Shown piece by piece: positions 8,322 through 16,146 of a DNA stretch of 35,488 bases. The notes beneath the pieces were generated by a model. It worked only from the letters and a program-made list of their open reading frames with translations. It searched no databases and was not told the DNA's origin. The stretch comes from Lachnospiraceae bacterium TWA4 (lineage in GTDB: Bacteria > Bacillota > Clostridia > Lachnospirales > Lachnospiraceae): assembly GCA_000875945.1 (NCBI GenBank), contig JPZU01000001.1, positions 2,674,092-2,709,579 of the forward strand. The letters are read 5' to 3'. The translations under genes and the position numbers were made by a program. The first letter of the stretch is position 1; each line of letters opens with the position of its first letter.

Positions 8322-9827
8322 ATGAAAAAAATTGTAAAGCGTATTTTGGCAATTCTTCCAGCAGTTCTATTGCAGGGACTGTGGTTTTTCGTGTTAATTC
8401 AATGGTTTACACCTTGGGCAACAGGAATCAACTTTGTACTGTCTATTCTTTCGGTGATTTTTATTCTTTATATTGCAACAAAAGAGGATGATGGAACCTA
8501 TAAGATTTTATGGTTAATTGCCATTATGGGTTTACCAATTCTTGGCACGGTTATTTATCTGATGTTTGGCAATAAACGAACCACCAAATCTCTCGATAAG
8601 AAATTAAAGAAAGTAACACCAGAAGTATTAAAAATTAGTGGTTCTAGTGATTTACAAGAAATTGAGGATGAAAGACTTAGACAGACATTTTCTTATATGG
8701 AAACCGTTACAGGTTTTCCAGTAAAAAAGAATGAAATCGCAAAATATTATTCGTTAGGTGAAGATTTACATCGTGATCTTTTGACAGAATTAAAAAAGGC
8801 AGAACAGTTTATCTTTATTGAATACTTTATTATTGAACACGGATATATGTGGGATTCTATCGTAGATATCCTAGAAGAAAAGGTAAAACATGGAGTAGAT
8901 GTTCGTGTAATGTATGATGATTTTGGAAGTCTTTCGACCTATTCCTTAGAAGAATTGAAGTCATTACAGAAAAAAGGAATTAAGTGCATTCCATTTAATC
9001 AGTTACGTTTAATTAGTGGAACATTAAATTACAGAGACCATAGAAAAATGACGATTATTGATGGTAAAACAGCATTTAGTGGTGGTGTAAATATCGCAGA
9101 TGAATACATTAACCATCGTGTAAGATTTGGTCATTGGAAAGATATTGGATTTTGTATTAAAGGAGAGGCAGTTTGCAATTATACTCGAATGTTTGTGGAA
9201 TTTTGGGATGCATTTGCAGGAGAACCAGTGCCAAAACAGTTATATCAAACTGTAGATTTTAGTAGTCAAAAATCAAATGATGGATATATTTTTAGCTACT
9301 ATGATTCCCCAATTCGAAGAGAAAATACAAGCAATGAACTTTATATTGAACTATTAGCTCAGGCAAGGCATACGGCATACTTTTACACACCGTATCTGAT
9401 GATGGGAGATGCCCTCCTTGATGCGTTTAAGATGGCAGCAAGGCGAGGAGTGGATGTGCGTATTATTATGCCAGGAATTCCAGATAAAAAGCTGGTATTT
9501 CGTATGTCAAGAAGCTTTTACTTTCCACTTATTGAAAGTGGTGTTAAGATTTATGAATATACTCCAGGGTTTGTTCATGCGAAGGCAAGTGTCATTGATG
9601 GTGTTATAGGAAGTGTAGGAACAGTGAATTTAGATTATCGTAGTCTATTCCTTCATTTTGAGAATAATTCGGTGTTCTATAAGTCGGATATCATTAAAGA
9701 TATTGAAAAAGATTTCCTTAAAACTCAGCAACAGTGTGTATTAATAAAAACGGGAGAAAACTTGAAGATGTCTTTGGGTACATGGTTTTTGAATGGGGTT
9801 TTGAGGATATTCTCACCTCTTTGCTAG
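8322..9827 (+). CDS. cls: Cardiolipin synthase
   Basis: The 501-residue protein has two N-terminal transmembrane helices (about 5-27 and 35-80 region, then GLPILGTVIYLMFGNK). Two phospholipase-D domains follow with HKD motifs YRDHRKMTIIDG (about residue 240) and GFVHAKASVIDG (about 418). It condenses two phosphatidylglycerol molecules to cardiolipin and glycerol at the membrane. Length and order match bacterial Cls of the ClsA type. ATG 8322 is preceded by AAAAGGAGA. It is monocistronic; the next sequence is a nim-like fragment. Nothing is missing. Confidence 0.95.
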   Translation: MKKIVKRILAILPAVLLQGLWFFVLIQWFTPWATGINFVLSILSVIFILYIATKEDDGTYKILWLIAIMGLPILGTVIYLMFGNKRTTKSLDKKLKKVTPEVLKISGSSDLQEIEDERLRQTFSYMETVTGFPVKKNEIAKYYSLGEDLHRDLLTELKKAEQFIFIEYFIIEHGYMWDSIVDILEEKVKHGVDVRVMYDDFGSLSTYSLEELKSLQKKGIKCIPFNQLRLISGTLNYRDHRKMTIIDGKTAFSGGVNIADEYINHRVRFGHWKDIGFCIKGEAVCNYTRMFVEFWDAFAGEPVPKQLYQTVDFSSQKSNDGYIFSYYDSPIRRENTSNELYIELLAQARHTAYFYTPYLMMGDALLDAFKMAARRGVDVRIIMPGIPDKKLVFRMSRSFYFPLIESGVKIYEYTPGFVHAKASVIDGVIGSVGTVNLDYRSLFLHFENNSVFYKSDIIKDIEKDFLKTQQQCVLIKTGENLKMSLGTWFLNGVLRIFSPLC

Positions 9828-9866
9828 AGGATAGATGAGGATTATATTATTCATATATTGTTGTTC

Positions 9867-9898
9867 AAATGGGTTAAAATGGCAATAGAATTTTGAAT
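9867..9898 (+). pseudogene. Short coding-like scrap similar to 34754-34771
   Basis: AAATGGGTTAAAATGGCA (9867-9884) differs by one base from the sequence at 34754-34771. It reads KWVKMAIEF then TGA, against KWGKMAVDMF at the other site. It is probably the 3' end of a lost gene shared by both loci. No parent gene is recognised. Confidence 0.35.
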
Positions 9899-9961
9899 AT
9901 TTTTGGGTAAGAAAATGAATAAAAAATTAACTAAGGAAGTATAGACTTATTTTGATATATT

Positions 9962-10033
9962 ATGAATAAAGCGATACGAAGAAAAAACAGAGTTGTAACT
10001 GATTTAGAACAGATAAAGAAAATTGTCGATAAT
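9962..10033 (+). pseudogene. NimA-type flavin protein, N-terminal remnant
   Basis: The first 24 residues (MNKAIRRKNRVVTDLEQIKK...) closely match the start of the intact gene at 15502 (MNKEIRRKDRFVTDIKQILK). After IVDN the match ends and the frame runs into a terminator and unrelated sequence to a stop at 10190-10192. It is a 5' stump left by a deletion, not a working flavin-binding protein. Confidence 0.75.
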
Positions 10034-10049
10034 AGATGGACAAGAAATA

Positions 10050-10078
10050 AAAAAGAGATGTATAATGCATCTCTTTTT
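10050..10078 (+). terminator. Terminator after nim remnant
   Basis: A perfect 11-bp stem AAAAAGAGATG / CATCTCTTTTT with a 7-nt loop and a T-run. It is probably the original terminator of the deleted nim-like gene. Confidence 0.8.
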
Positions 10079-10200
10079 TATTTCAAAAAAATCATGATTG
10101 ATATAGCCACTAGGATATTATGTCTATTAAATATTATAGGTTCTATGTTTCGTGGTAGAAAGTTAAAAAAGCTAGGTTATCTGGTCATCTAGAGCTTTTG

Positions 10201-10222
10201 GGTTTTGGTTTGGTTTTGGTTT
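10201..10222 (+). repeat. Two 11-bp tandem repeats
   Basis: GGTTTTGGTTT occurs twice in tandem, in an intergenic stretch upstream of promoter A. Confidence 0.6.
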
Positions 10223-10240
10223 GTATTTATTATAGGAAAT

Positions 10241-10298
10241 AAGCATAAATAGGTATCTAATCTAAGTATTTGTAATTTAAATGATTAGAGAGTACACT
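10241..10298 (+). promoter_or_regulatory. Shared promoter/operator, copy A
   Basis: -35 TTGTAA (10270-10275), 17-nt spacer, -10 TACACT (10293-10298). The 29 bases upstream (AAGCATAAATAGGTATCTAA, then TCTAAGTAT) recur at 23826 and, less closely, at 21003. They contain related 7-mers TAGGTAT and TAAGTAT 13 bp apart, which could be a regulator site abutting the -35 box. Confidence 0.65.
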
Positions 10299-10345
10299 AT
10301 AGATAACAAAGGACAAGAAAAATGATTTGGAAAGGACATAGAACA

Positions 10346-10954
10346 ATGAAGAAAAAAGTAGTAGGAATGATTCTAGCAGCAACGTTAATTACAACATTAC
10401 TTGCAGGATGTGGCAGTACAAACAGATCAAAGAGTAATGCTTTAGGAACATCATCAGACAATATTACAGAGAGTGTGGCAAATACAGAGTCAAATCTCGA
10501 TACTGCAAATCAAGGTCAGCAGACAGATGAAGTATTACAGAATGAGGTAAGTGAGCTCTATGTTAATTTTGGAGAAAGTGAGTATTTTACGTTACATCTG
10601 AACGATAGTGAAACGGCACAGAGAATTGCTTACTATGTCGGTTCGGAAAGCTGGCAGCTTCCAATTTATCATTATGATGACTACGAAAACTGGGAAATCA
10701 TGCAATATTATGATATTCCAAGCAGATATGATATTCCGTCAAATCCAGAGACTGTAACATCGGAAGCAGCGGGAACTGTTTATTATTCAGAACCGAACAG
10801 AATTGTTCTTTACTTTGGAGACGGCGAGGTTGAAGCTGAATATACACCAATCGGATATTTTGATATGACAGACGATCTTAAGAGTGCCATTGAAAACAAT
10901 CCGGTTCTTGAAGGATGGGGCAATAAATTAATTCATATTAGTGCAAAAAGATAA
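10346..10954 (+). CDS. Cyclophilin-like-fold lipoprotein, copy 1
   Basis: The protein has 202 residues from ATG 10346 (AAAGGA 9 nt upstream). The signal peptide ends in LITTLLAGCGS, a clear lipobox, so the mature protein is attached to the outer face of the membrane through Cys. A Ser/Thr/Asn/Gln-rich linker (about 25-65) leads to a beta-rich domain: ESEYFTLHLNDSETAQRIAY, then WQLPIYHYDDYENWEIMQYY and GTVYYSEPNRIVLYFGDGE, ending YTPIGYF. The T-A-x-x-I/L N-terminus and the GD-x-x-LYFG plus TPIG elements fit the cyclophilin-like family. There is no evidence of prolyl isomerase activity. It is nearly identical to the protein at 23930 and first in its operon, 10 bp before the next gene. Confidence 0.75.
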   Translation: MKKKVVGMILAATLITTLLAGCGSTNRSKSNALGTSSDNITESVANTESNLDTANQGQQTDEVLQNEVSELYVNFGESEYFTLHLNDSETAQRIAYYVGSESWQLPIYHYDDYENWEIMQYYDIPSRYDIPSNPETVTSEAAGTVYYSEPNRIVLYFGDGEVEAEYTPIGYFDMTDDLKSAIENNPVLEGWGNKLIHISAKR

Positions 10955-10964
10955 GGAGAAAGTT

Positions 10965-11189
10965 ATGACATATAATAAGAAAGAAGATATTATTGAAAAT
11001 TTAAGAGATGCTGGCTGTGATGAGGAAGATATTTCCTGCTTCTTAACAGAGTTTTGTGACGGAGATAAAAAAATGAGCATCAACAGATTACGAGCACATC
11101 GAAAAGAGCTGCTGAATGATCTGCATACCTCACAAAAAAGAATCGATTGTCTTGATTATTTCTTATACAAGCTGGAAAAAACGAAGTGA
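10965..11189 (+). CDS. Small helical protein, family of three in this window
   Basis: The 74-residue protein has no recognised domain. It begins with a two-helix pattern (EDIIENLRDAGCDEEDISCF) and ends with RLRAHRKELLNDLHTSQKRI then DCLDYFLYKLEK, a coiled-coil-like helix. Relatives lie at 24546 (broken) and 29540. All three share L-x-DAG-x-D(E)-x2-I, R-x2-LL-x2-x-H/IH-x2-Q and LDYLI/FL. Each lies in a LysR-linked operon beside a hydrolase or lipoprotein gene. ATG 10965 has AAGGAGA upstream. A guess is a small regulatory or adaptor protein. Confidence 0.75.
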   Translation: MTYNKKEDIIENLRDAGCDEEDISCFLTEFCDGDKKMSINRLRAHRKELLNDLHTSQKRIDCLDYFLYKLEKTK

Positions 11190-11201
11190 ATATCACGGTT
11201 T

Positions 11202-11225
11202 AAATGGTGGGAAAACCTAAACTAA
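11202..11225 (+). pseudogene. Scar of deleted MBL-fold gene (last 7 codons)
   Basis: The sequence reads K-W-W-E-N-L-N-stop, exactly the last residues of the MBL-fold protein at 24810-25919, and the following 24 bp up to DUF3737 also match. The 1113-bp difference between copies is flanked by AAAT in copy 2 (24783-24786 and 25896-25899), so the gene was lost by deletion at a 4-bp microhomology. Confidence 0.9.
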
Positions 11226-11249
11226 GACAAGGAAAGGCAGGATTTTATT

Positions 11250-12119
11250 ATGAGCGAAAAGAAAGTAATTACACAGGAAAGATTAACAGGAGAGAGAGCA
11301 TTATTTCATGGAAAGGACTTGATTATCAAGGATACGATCTTTGATGATGGTGAGTCACCACTCAAAGAAAGTCAGGATATTGAGCTTTATGGAAGTATGT
11401 TCAAGTGGAAATATCCACTTTGGTATTCAAAAAACATTAAGGTAAAAGATTGCACATGGTTTGAAATGGGTAGATCCGGCGTATGGTATACAGAGCATAT
11501 GACAGTAGAGGATTCCATGATCGAAGCACCAAAGAATTTCAGACGATGTAAGGATATTGCACTGAAAAATGTGAGTATCCCAAATGCGCAGGAGACATTC
11601 TGGAGCTGTGATGGTGTCCGCCTTGAGCACGTAACAGCCAAAGGAGATTACTTTGGAATGAACAGTGAAAACATCTATATTGATGGATTAAATCTGTATG
11701 GCAACTACTGTTTTGACGGAGCAAAGAACATCGAGGTTCATAATTCGAAGCTGATGAGCAAGGATGCGTTCTGGAATTGCGAAAATGTAACTGTATATGA
11801 TTCTGTCATCTACGGAGAATATCTTGCATGGAATGCAAAGAATATTACATTTATTAACTGTACCATCGAGAGCTTACAGGGGCTTTGCTATATTGACAAT
11901 CTGAAAATGGTAAACTGTAAGCTGATTAATACGACACTTGCCTTTGAGTATTCTACCGTAGATGCTCAAATTGATTCTAAGATTGACAGTGTGATGAATC
12001 CTACAAGTGGCACAATTACAGCAACATCAATTGGCGAGTTAATTATGGAGAAAGACCGCATTGATCCGGATAAGACAGTGATTATTTGTAAAGAAAAGAG
12101 AAAAGACATTACTGAATAA
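11250..12119 (+). CDS. DUF3737 family protein, copy 1
   Basis: The 289-residue protein consists of repeated short beta-strands: IKDTIFDDGE, KVKDCTWFEMGR, TVEDSMIEAP, IALKNVSIPN, ITFINCTIES, LKMVNCKLIN. The roughly 20-residue period with alternating I/V and small residues is typical of a right-handed parallel beta-helix. That fold is expected for DUF3737; no biochemical role is known to me. There is no signal peptide, so it is cytosolic. ATG follows AAGGAAAGG at good spacing. The C-terminus (EKRKDITE) differs from the copy at 25944, showing the 3' end was also altered. Confidence 0.85.
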   Translation: MSEKKVITQERLTGERALFHGKDLIIKDTIFDDGESPLKESQDIELYGSMFKWKYPLWYSKNIKVKDCTWFEMGRSGVWYTEHMTVEDSMIEAPKNFRRCKDIALKNVSIPNAQETFWSCDGVRLEHVTAKGDYFGMNSENIYIDGLNLYGNYCFDGAKNIEVHNSKLMSKDAFWNCENVTVYDSVIYGEYLAWNAKNITFINCTIESLQGLCYIDNLKMVNCKLINTTLAFEYSTVDAQIDSKIDSVMNPTSGTITATSIGELIMEKDRIDPDKTVIICKEKRKDITE

Positions 12120-12133
12120 GGATTGTGCATAGT

Positions 12134-12204
12134 ATGTTAGTATTTGTGTTTCTGTTGAAAGGGATTGTGAAGTGATTGTTCTAGGCAGAGGAATATTAGG
12201 ATAG
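12134..12204 (+). pseudogene. Scar of deleted LysE-type exporter gene
   Basis: The first 11 codons (M-L-V-F-V-F-L-L-K-G-I) match the start of the exporter at 26836. The last about 35 bases (ATTGTTCTAGGC... to TAG) match its 3' end. The roughly 550 bp between are gone, leaving a short out-of-frame stump between DUF3737 and the lyase gene. Confidence 0.85.
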
Positions 12205-12217
12205 GAGAATATAAAAT

Positions 12218-13372
12218 ATGAACTATGATTTTGATAAATTGGTAAATCGTAGAGGAACAAATTCTTTGAAATGGAATGTAGAGGAGAATGAACTTCCTAT
12301 GTGGGTAGCAGATATGGATTTTGAAACTGCTCCAGAGATTATAGAAGCGATGCATACAAGATTGATGCATGGAGTCTTTGGATACAGTGATATTCCAGAG
12401 GAATGGTCAGAAGCCTATGTGAAATGGTGGAAGGATAGACATCAATTTCAAATGGAGAAAGATGCGCTTATTTTCTGTACAGGAGTTGTACCGGCAATAT
12501 CCAGCATCGTGCGTAAATTGACGACTCCTGCTGAAAAAGTTCTGATACAGACACCGGTATACAATATTTTCTTTAATTCGATTGTAAATAATGGTCGGCA
12601 GGTACTGCAAAGTCCGCTTGCCTATGACGGTGTCAATTTTGATGTTGACTTTGAACGATTGGAAAAGGATCTATCTGATCCTCAGACGAGTTTGATGATT
12701 TTATGCAATCCACATAATCCGGTGGGGAAAATATGGAGCAGAGAAACACTGGCAAGAATCGGTGAACTGTGCAAAAAATATCATGTTACTGTGATATCGG
12801 ACGAGATTCATTGTGATCTGACAGCACCTGAAAAATTTTATATTCCATTCGCAGCAGCATCTGATATTTGCAAGGAGATTAGTATTACTTGCATTGCTCC
12901 GACAAAGGCATTTAATATTGCCGGACTACAGACATCCGCCGTATATGTGTCAGATGAAAATCTTCGCCATAAGGTATGGAGAGGGCTGAACACGGATGAA
13001 GTGGCAGAGCCAAATGCGTTTGCGATTGATGTTGCAATAGCAGCGTTTTCTAGGGGAGAGAACTGGTTGGATGAGTTGCGAGAGTATATACAGGAAAACA
13101 AAAAGGTAGCATGTACATACATTCAGGAAAAACTTCCAGAGTTGTATGTTGTACCCTCAGAAGCAACCTATTTATTATGGATTGATTGCAGTAGAATTAC
13201 GAAAGATACAAAAGCGTTAGCAGATAGAATCAGAGAAAGAACAGGACTGTATTTGTCAGAAGGAAGTCAGTATGGTTCAAACGGAAATGAATTCCTTCGA
13301 TTAAATGTAGCCTGTCCACGAGAGCGTCTATATGATGGACTAGAAAGACTTAAGATGGGAATAGATGTTTAA
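12218..13372 (+). CDS. MalY/PatB-type C-S lyase (PLP aminotransferase fold)
   Basis: The 384-residue fold-type I PLP enzyme begins MNYDFDKLVNRRGTNSLKW and ELPMWVADMDF, the MalY/PatB signature. NPHNPVGKIW and VISDEIHCDL carry the conserved Asn and Asp. The PLP lysine is in APTKAFNIAG (about residue 230), and FLRLNVACPR holds the substrate-carboxylate Arg. Relatives split cystathionine, cysteine or S-conjugates to thiol, pyruvate and ammonia. Length is normal. ATG follows ATAGGAGA. It is the last gene of copy 1 of the duplicated operon; the copy at 28123 has lost 267 internal codons. Confidence 0.93.
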   Translation: MNYDFDKLVNRRGTNSLKWNVEENELPMWVADMDFETAPEIIEAMHTRLMHGVFGYSDIPEEWSEAYVKWWKDRHQFQMEKDALIFCTGVVPAISSIVRKLTTPAEKVLIQTPVYNIFFNSIVNNGRQVLQSPLAYDGVNFDVDFERLEKDLSDPQTSLMILCNPHNPVGKIWSRETLARIGELCKKYHVTVISDEIHCDLTAPEKFYIPFAAASDICKEISITCIAPTKAFNIAGLQTSAVYVSDENLRHKVWRGLNTDEVAEPNAFAIDVAIAAFSRGENWLDELREYIQENKKVACTYIQEKLPELYVVPSEATYLLWIDCSRITKDTKALADRIRERTGLYLSEGSQYGSNGNEFLRLNVACPRERLYDGLERLKMGIDV

Positions 13373-13443
13373 CCTATTCCTAAGATTGCGAGTGGTTTAT
13401 CTATAATATAGGTAATATGATGATTTTCTTCTAATTGCTTTAG

Positions 13444-13542
13444 TTGTCTAGGATAGCAACTATTCTGTGGGCGCAGGATTATCCGTATGGAAAACAGGAT
13501 AAACATGTGAAAACATTTTTGGAAAACTATGAGGTATCATAA
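13444..13542 (+). pseudogene. C-terminal scrap of an unrecognised gene
   Basis: After a TAG at 13441 the frame reads LSRIATILWAQ, DYPYGKQDKHVK, TFLENYEVS, then TAA. The composition looks like real coding sequence ending in a helix, but I cannot name the family. It lies directly after the lyase gene, so the lost gene was probably part of the same neighbourhood. Confidence 0.45.
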
Positions 13543-13767
13543 ACTTTAATATTCAATAGGTGTTCATAAAATATAATTGATTTTATGCTCCCAAAAGATT
13601 ATAATAAAGAGCAAAAAAGTCGATTTTTCATTTGAGAATGTGATAATATGAGTATATCAGATCTATCCGAAAAAGGAATACTGCGTGGAAATTTGAAAAA
13701 ACTCGTAGATAGTTGGAATAATGTAAGAGTAAAATTCTTAACACAACACATTTGAGCATTCGTGTTG

Positions 13768-13796
13768 TTCAAATTTATCTATATTATGGATACAAT
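13768..13796 (+). promoter_or_regulatory. Weak promoter for 13833 unit
   Basis: TTCAAA (13768-13773), 17-nt spacer, TACAAT (13791-13796), about 37 bp before the start codon. Confidence 0.4.
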
Positions 13797-13832
13797 AGAA
13801 CCATCAAATGAAGGAGGTTCTAGATATTAGAT

Positions 13833-14186
13833 ATGAACACAGATAAAATTTATGCAGAATCAATTGCAAATCAGTATGCACCAAAGGATACATCTAAGGT
13901 AGTAGCTTTAAAGAAATTAGACAGAAAGGCAAAACGCCCATCGGAAATCTTTGCATATACCTTTGGAACAATTATGACTCTTGTTTTAGGCATTGGAATG
14001 TGCTTATCTATGGGTGTTATTGGCAATACTACACAAACAAACTTTATCGCAGGTATTATCATTGGGATTGTTGGTCTTATAGGAGTAGGTGTGAATTTTC
14101 CAATTTATAAGAGGCTTCGAGCAAACGGAATGAAAAAGTATGCTGGCGATATCATGTTGCTGGCCAACGATATCAGTGGTAAGTAA
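13833..14186 (+). CDS. Small membrane protein, two helices (dihydropteridine-reductase-like annotation class)
   Basis: The 117-residue protein has a soluble N-terminus (ESIANQYAPKDTSKVVALKKLDRKA), two transmembrane helices (about 42-65 and 72-93) and a soluble tail (YKRLRANGMKKYAGDIMLLANDI). Similar Firmicute proteins are sometimes labelled dihydropteridine reductase, but no Rossmann or catalytic feature is visible, so I do not assign that activity. AAGGAGG lies about 15 nt before ATG 13833, a long spacing. A TetR regulator follows about 40 bp later, so this may be a target in a drug- or stress-inducible operon. Confidence 0.75.
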   Translation: MNTDKIYAESIANQYAPKDTSKVVALKKLDRKAKRPSEIFAYTFGTIMTLVLGIGMCLSMGVIGNTTQTNFIAGIIIGIVGLIGVGVNFPIYKRLRANGMKKYAGDIMLLANDISGK

Positions 14187-14224
14187 ACGATAACCATACA
14201 AAACAAAAGGAAAGAGGTGGAATG

Positions 14225-14803
14225 ATGAATAAAGCAGAGAGTAAGTATTTTAATACAGCTGTTAAAATGGACCAAGCATTCATAGAATTGCTTAACAAAA
14301 AGTCCTTTGAATATATTACTGTAAAAGAAATATGTGCACTATCTGGAGTGAATCGTTCTACCTTTTATTTACATTACGAAAACATTGGTGACTTGCTGAT
14401 AGAAGCAGCAGAGTATATTGAATCAAAATTCTTTTCACAGTTTGATGAAAGAAATGTGGATACAAGCTATATTCAGTCAGCACCAAAGGAAAACCTGATT
14501 TTTATTACTGAAGATTTTTTGTTGCCTTATCTATCTTTCATAAAAGAAAACAGAGTACTATACCATGCTGTACTAAAAAGATATGATGCTATTTCTTTTG
14601 GAAAAAATATGTATGATGGCGTTTATTACGTCATTGATAAAGTGATGGATCGCTTTGATATACCAGAAGACAACAGATCCTATATGATTCGTTTTTATCT
14701 TGAAGGATTAAATGCGATTGTAAAAGAGTGGCTAGATAGAGATTGTGATAAAAGCATTGATGAGATGACACAGATTATCAAAGAATGCGTGAGACCACGA
14801 TGA
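14225..14803 (+). CDS. TetR/AcrR-family regulator
   Basis: The protein has about 192 residues. The N-terminal TetR HTH reads FIELLNKKSFEYITVKEICA then SGVNRSTFYLHYENIGDLL; the remainder is the helical ligand/dimer domain. The start is 14222 or 14225 (tandem ATG behind GAGGTGG); 14225 has the better spacing. Its stop overlaps the next start as ATGA, so translation is coupled. It sits between two membrane-protein genes, which it probably controls. No palindromic operator is obvious in the 13.8 kb promoter. Confidence 0.9.
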   Translation: MNKAESKYFNTAVKMDQAFIELLNKKSFEYITVKEICALSGVNRSTFYLHYENIGDLLIEAAEYIESKFFSQFDERNVDTSYIQSAPKENLIFITEDFLLPYLSFIKENRVLYHAVLKRYDAISFGKNMYDGVYYVIDKVMDRFDIPEDNRSYMIRFYLEGLNAIVKEWLDRDCDKSIDEMTQIIKECVRPR

Positions 14804-15453
14804 GAATAAGGAATCAGATAAAATCCATTTATAAGGATTATGAATTAAGAAGCTACCTATTCTCCGGTTTTTCACTTTTTACGACATTTGCATTCTTGAT
14901 TTATAACTTAGTACTCGGAATCGTATATAAAACAGTTTGGAACTTTAGCATCAGCATTTATTATATGGTGTTGCTTGGCTTAAGGACATTGATTATCGTC
15001 AAAGAAAAGTATTGGCGATTAGAAACGGAAGAATATCGCAGAAAACATCAATTGCGATTATTCCGATTTACAACAATATTAATGCTGTTGATGGATATCG
15101 CACTTATTGTGCCAATCATTCTTATGGTGTTATCACAAAGAAGTGTGAACATGACGATGATTCCAACAATTGGAATTGCAGCGTATACGTTTTACAAAAT
15201 AACCATAGCTATTATTAATTATGTTAAAACAAGAGGACAGAGAAATTTGTCCTTATTTGGCTTGAAAATTATCAATTTAAAGGATGCTATCGTTTCTATA
15301 CTTACATTACAAAATACGATGGTTATGGTTTTTGGAAACGGGAAATCAATGCAGACATTGACAGCCTATACAAGTGCTGGAATGCTCTTTGCTATGTTCG
15401 TTATAACGATTTTGCTGATTCGAAAAGGGAATCAGTATTCGAAGAAGATATAA
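14800..15453 (+). CDS. Six-helix membrane protein, unknown function
   Basis: The 217-residue protein starts MRIRNQIKSIYKDYELRSYL. About six hydrophobic helices follow (around 22-40, 50-68, 95-115, 120-140, 160-180, 190-210) with basic loops (KEKYWRLETEEYRRKHQLRL). I recognise no named family or charged residues inside the helices typical of a transporter. ATG 14800 overlaps the TetR stop (ATGA); the longer GTG start at 14785 is less likely. Translational coupling to TetR suggests a co-regulated membrane component. Confidence 0.75.
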   Translation: MRIRNQIKSIYKDYELRSYLFSGFSLFTTFAFLIYNLVLGIVYKTVWNFSISIYYMVLLGLRTLIIVKEKYWRLETEEYRRKHQLRLFRFTTILMLLMDIALIVPIILMVLSQRSVNMTMIPTIGIAAYTFYKITIAIINYVKTRGQRNLSLFGLKIINLKDAIVSILTLQNTMVMVFGNGKSMQTLTAYTSAGMLFAMFVITILLIRKGNQYSKKI

Positions 15454-15501
15454 GCCAGACGATAAAGGTATGGAAAATATTAATAGAAATGAGTTGATTA
15501 T

Positions 15502-15999
15502 ATGAATAAAGAAATCAGAAGAAAAGACAGATTTGTTACTGATATAAAGCAAATATTGAAGATTGTGGATGAGGCTAAAATCCTTCATCTTGGTCTGATA
15601 GATGGTGTATTTCCATACATCATTCCGCTTCATTATGGTTATGAATATAACGAAGAACGAGATGGTTTTATTTTCTATATGCATGGAGCCAAGGTGGGAC
15701 ATAAAATAAATTTAATAAATGAAAATTCAAACGCTTGTATAGAGTTGGAAACTGATATTGAACTTGATCCTGCTGGAGATGTTCCATGTCAGTATGGTTC
15801 TTTTTATTCATCTGTAATAGGGCAAGGCATAGCTGAGATTGTTGATGAAATAGAAGAAAAGAAACATGGTTTGAAACTTCTAATGCTAAATCAAACAGGC
15901 AGAGTGTTTGAATTTACAGAGCAGATGGTGAATGCTGTGACTGTTATTAAGGTTGAGATTGCTGATTATACGGCAAAAGCACGTATGAAGATGAAATAA
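15502..15999 (+). CDS. NimA-type pyridoxamine-phosphate-oxidase-fold protein
   Basis: The 165-residue split-barrel flavin-binding protein begins MNKEIRRKDRFVTDIKQILK. LHLGLIDGVFPYIIPLHYGY is the core of Nim-like proteins, followed by FYMHGAKVGHKI and YGSFYSSVIGQGIAEIVD. Family members reduce 5-nitroimidazoles or act as general FMN/heme-binding reductases. The length is usual. The ribosome site is weak (GAG 9 nt before ATG). It is intact, in contrast to the stump at 9962. It lies downstream of the TetR/membrane gene pair but separated by 48 bp. Confidence 0.88.
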   Translation: MNKEIRRKDRFVTDIKQILKIVDEAKILHLGLIDGVFPYIIPLHYGYEYNEERDGFIFYMHGAKVGHKINLINENSNACIELETDIELDPAGDVPCQYGSFYSSVIGQGIAEIVDEIEEKKHGLKLLMLNQTGRVFEFTEQMVNAVTVIKVEIADYTAKARMKMK

Positions 16000-16146
16000 A
16001 GATATGTTCCTACAAACGCTAAAAGACTCCCCATTACCGGATAATCCTCTGGTGGTAGGGAGCCTTGGTGTATTAAGGAGATACGTATGACCTTTATTCA
16101 ATTGCTACCTTTTATTTACGGTTTTGGTAATTGAACATTTTCAATC

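Larger units (their letters stand above)
10241..13372 (+). repeat. Duplicated operon, copy 1 (deleted form)
   Basis: This copy runs from the shared promoter through lipoprotein, small helical protein, DUF3737 and full-length MalY-type lyase. It matches 23826-28476 nearly base for base where both are present. It has lost the MBL-fold gene (scar 11202-11225), most of the LysE gene (scar 12134-12204) and the cyclophilin-like lipoprotein gene. Confidence 0.9.
13373..13832. other. 460-bp gap with gene scraps
   Basis: It holds a C-terminal coding scrap (13444-13542) and a doubtful 35-codon frame (13648-13755, MSISDLSEKGILRGNLKKLV) without a clear ribosome site. A hairpin ACAACAC/GTGTTGT (13743-13749, 13762-13768) follows, then the promoter for the 13833 gene. 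No intact gene is seen. Confidence 0.5.

Noticed and set aside
10201-10222. Tandem GGTTTTGGTTT as a possible CRISPR or iteron array
   Set aside because: Only two 11-bp units, no spacers and no replication gene nearby.
11387-11724. Several Cys/His-rich antisense frames inside DUF3737, repeated at 26081-26418
   Set aside because: Their appearance in both places is explained by the operon duplication; composition mirrors the sense strand.
13833-14186. Dihydropteridine reductase activity for the small membrane protein
   Set aside because: No nucleotide-binding fold or catalytic motif is visible; two membrane helices dominate the sequence.
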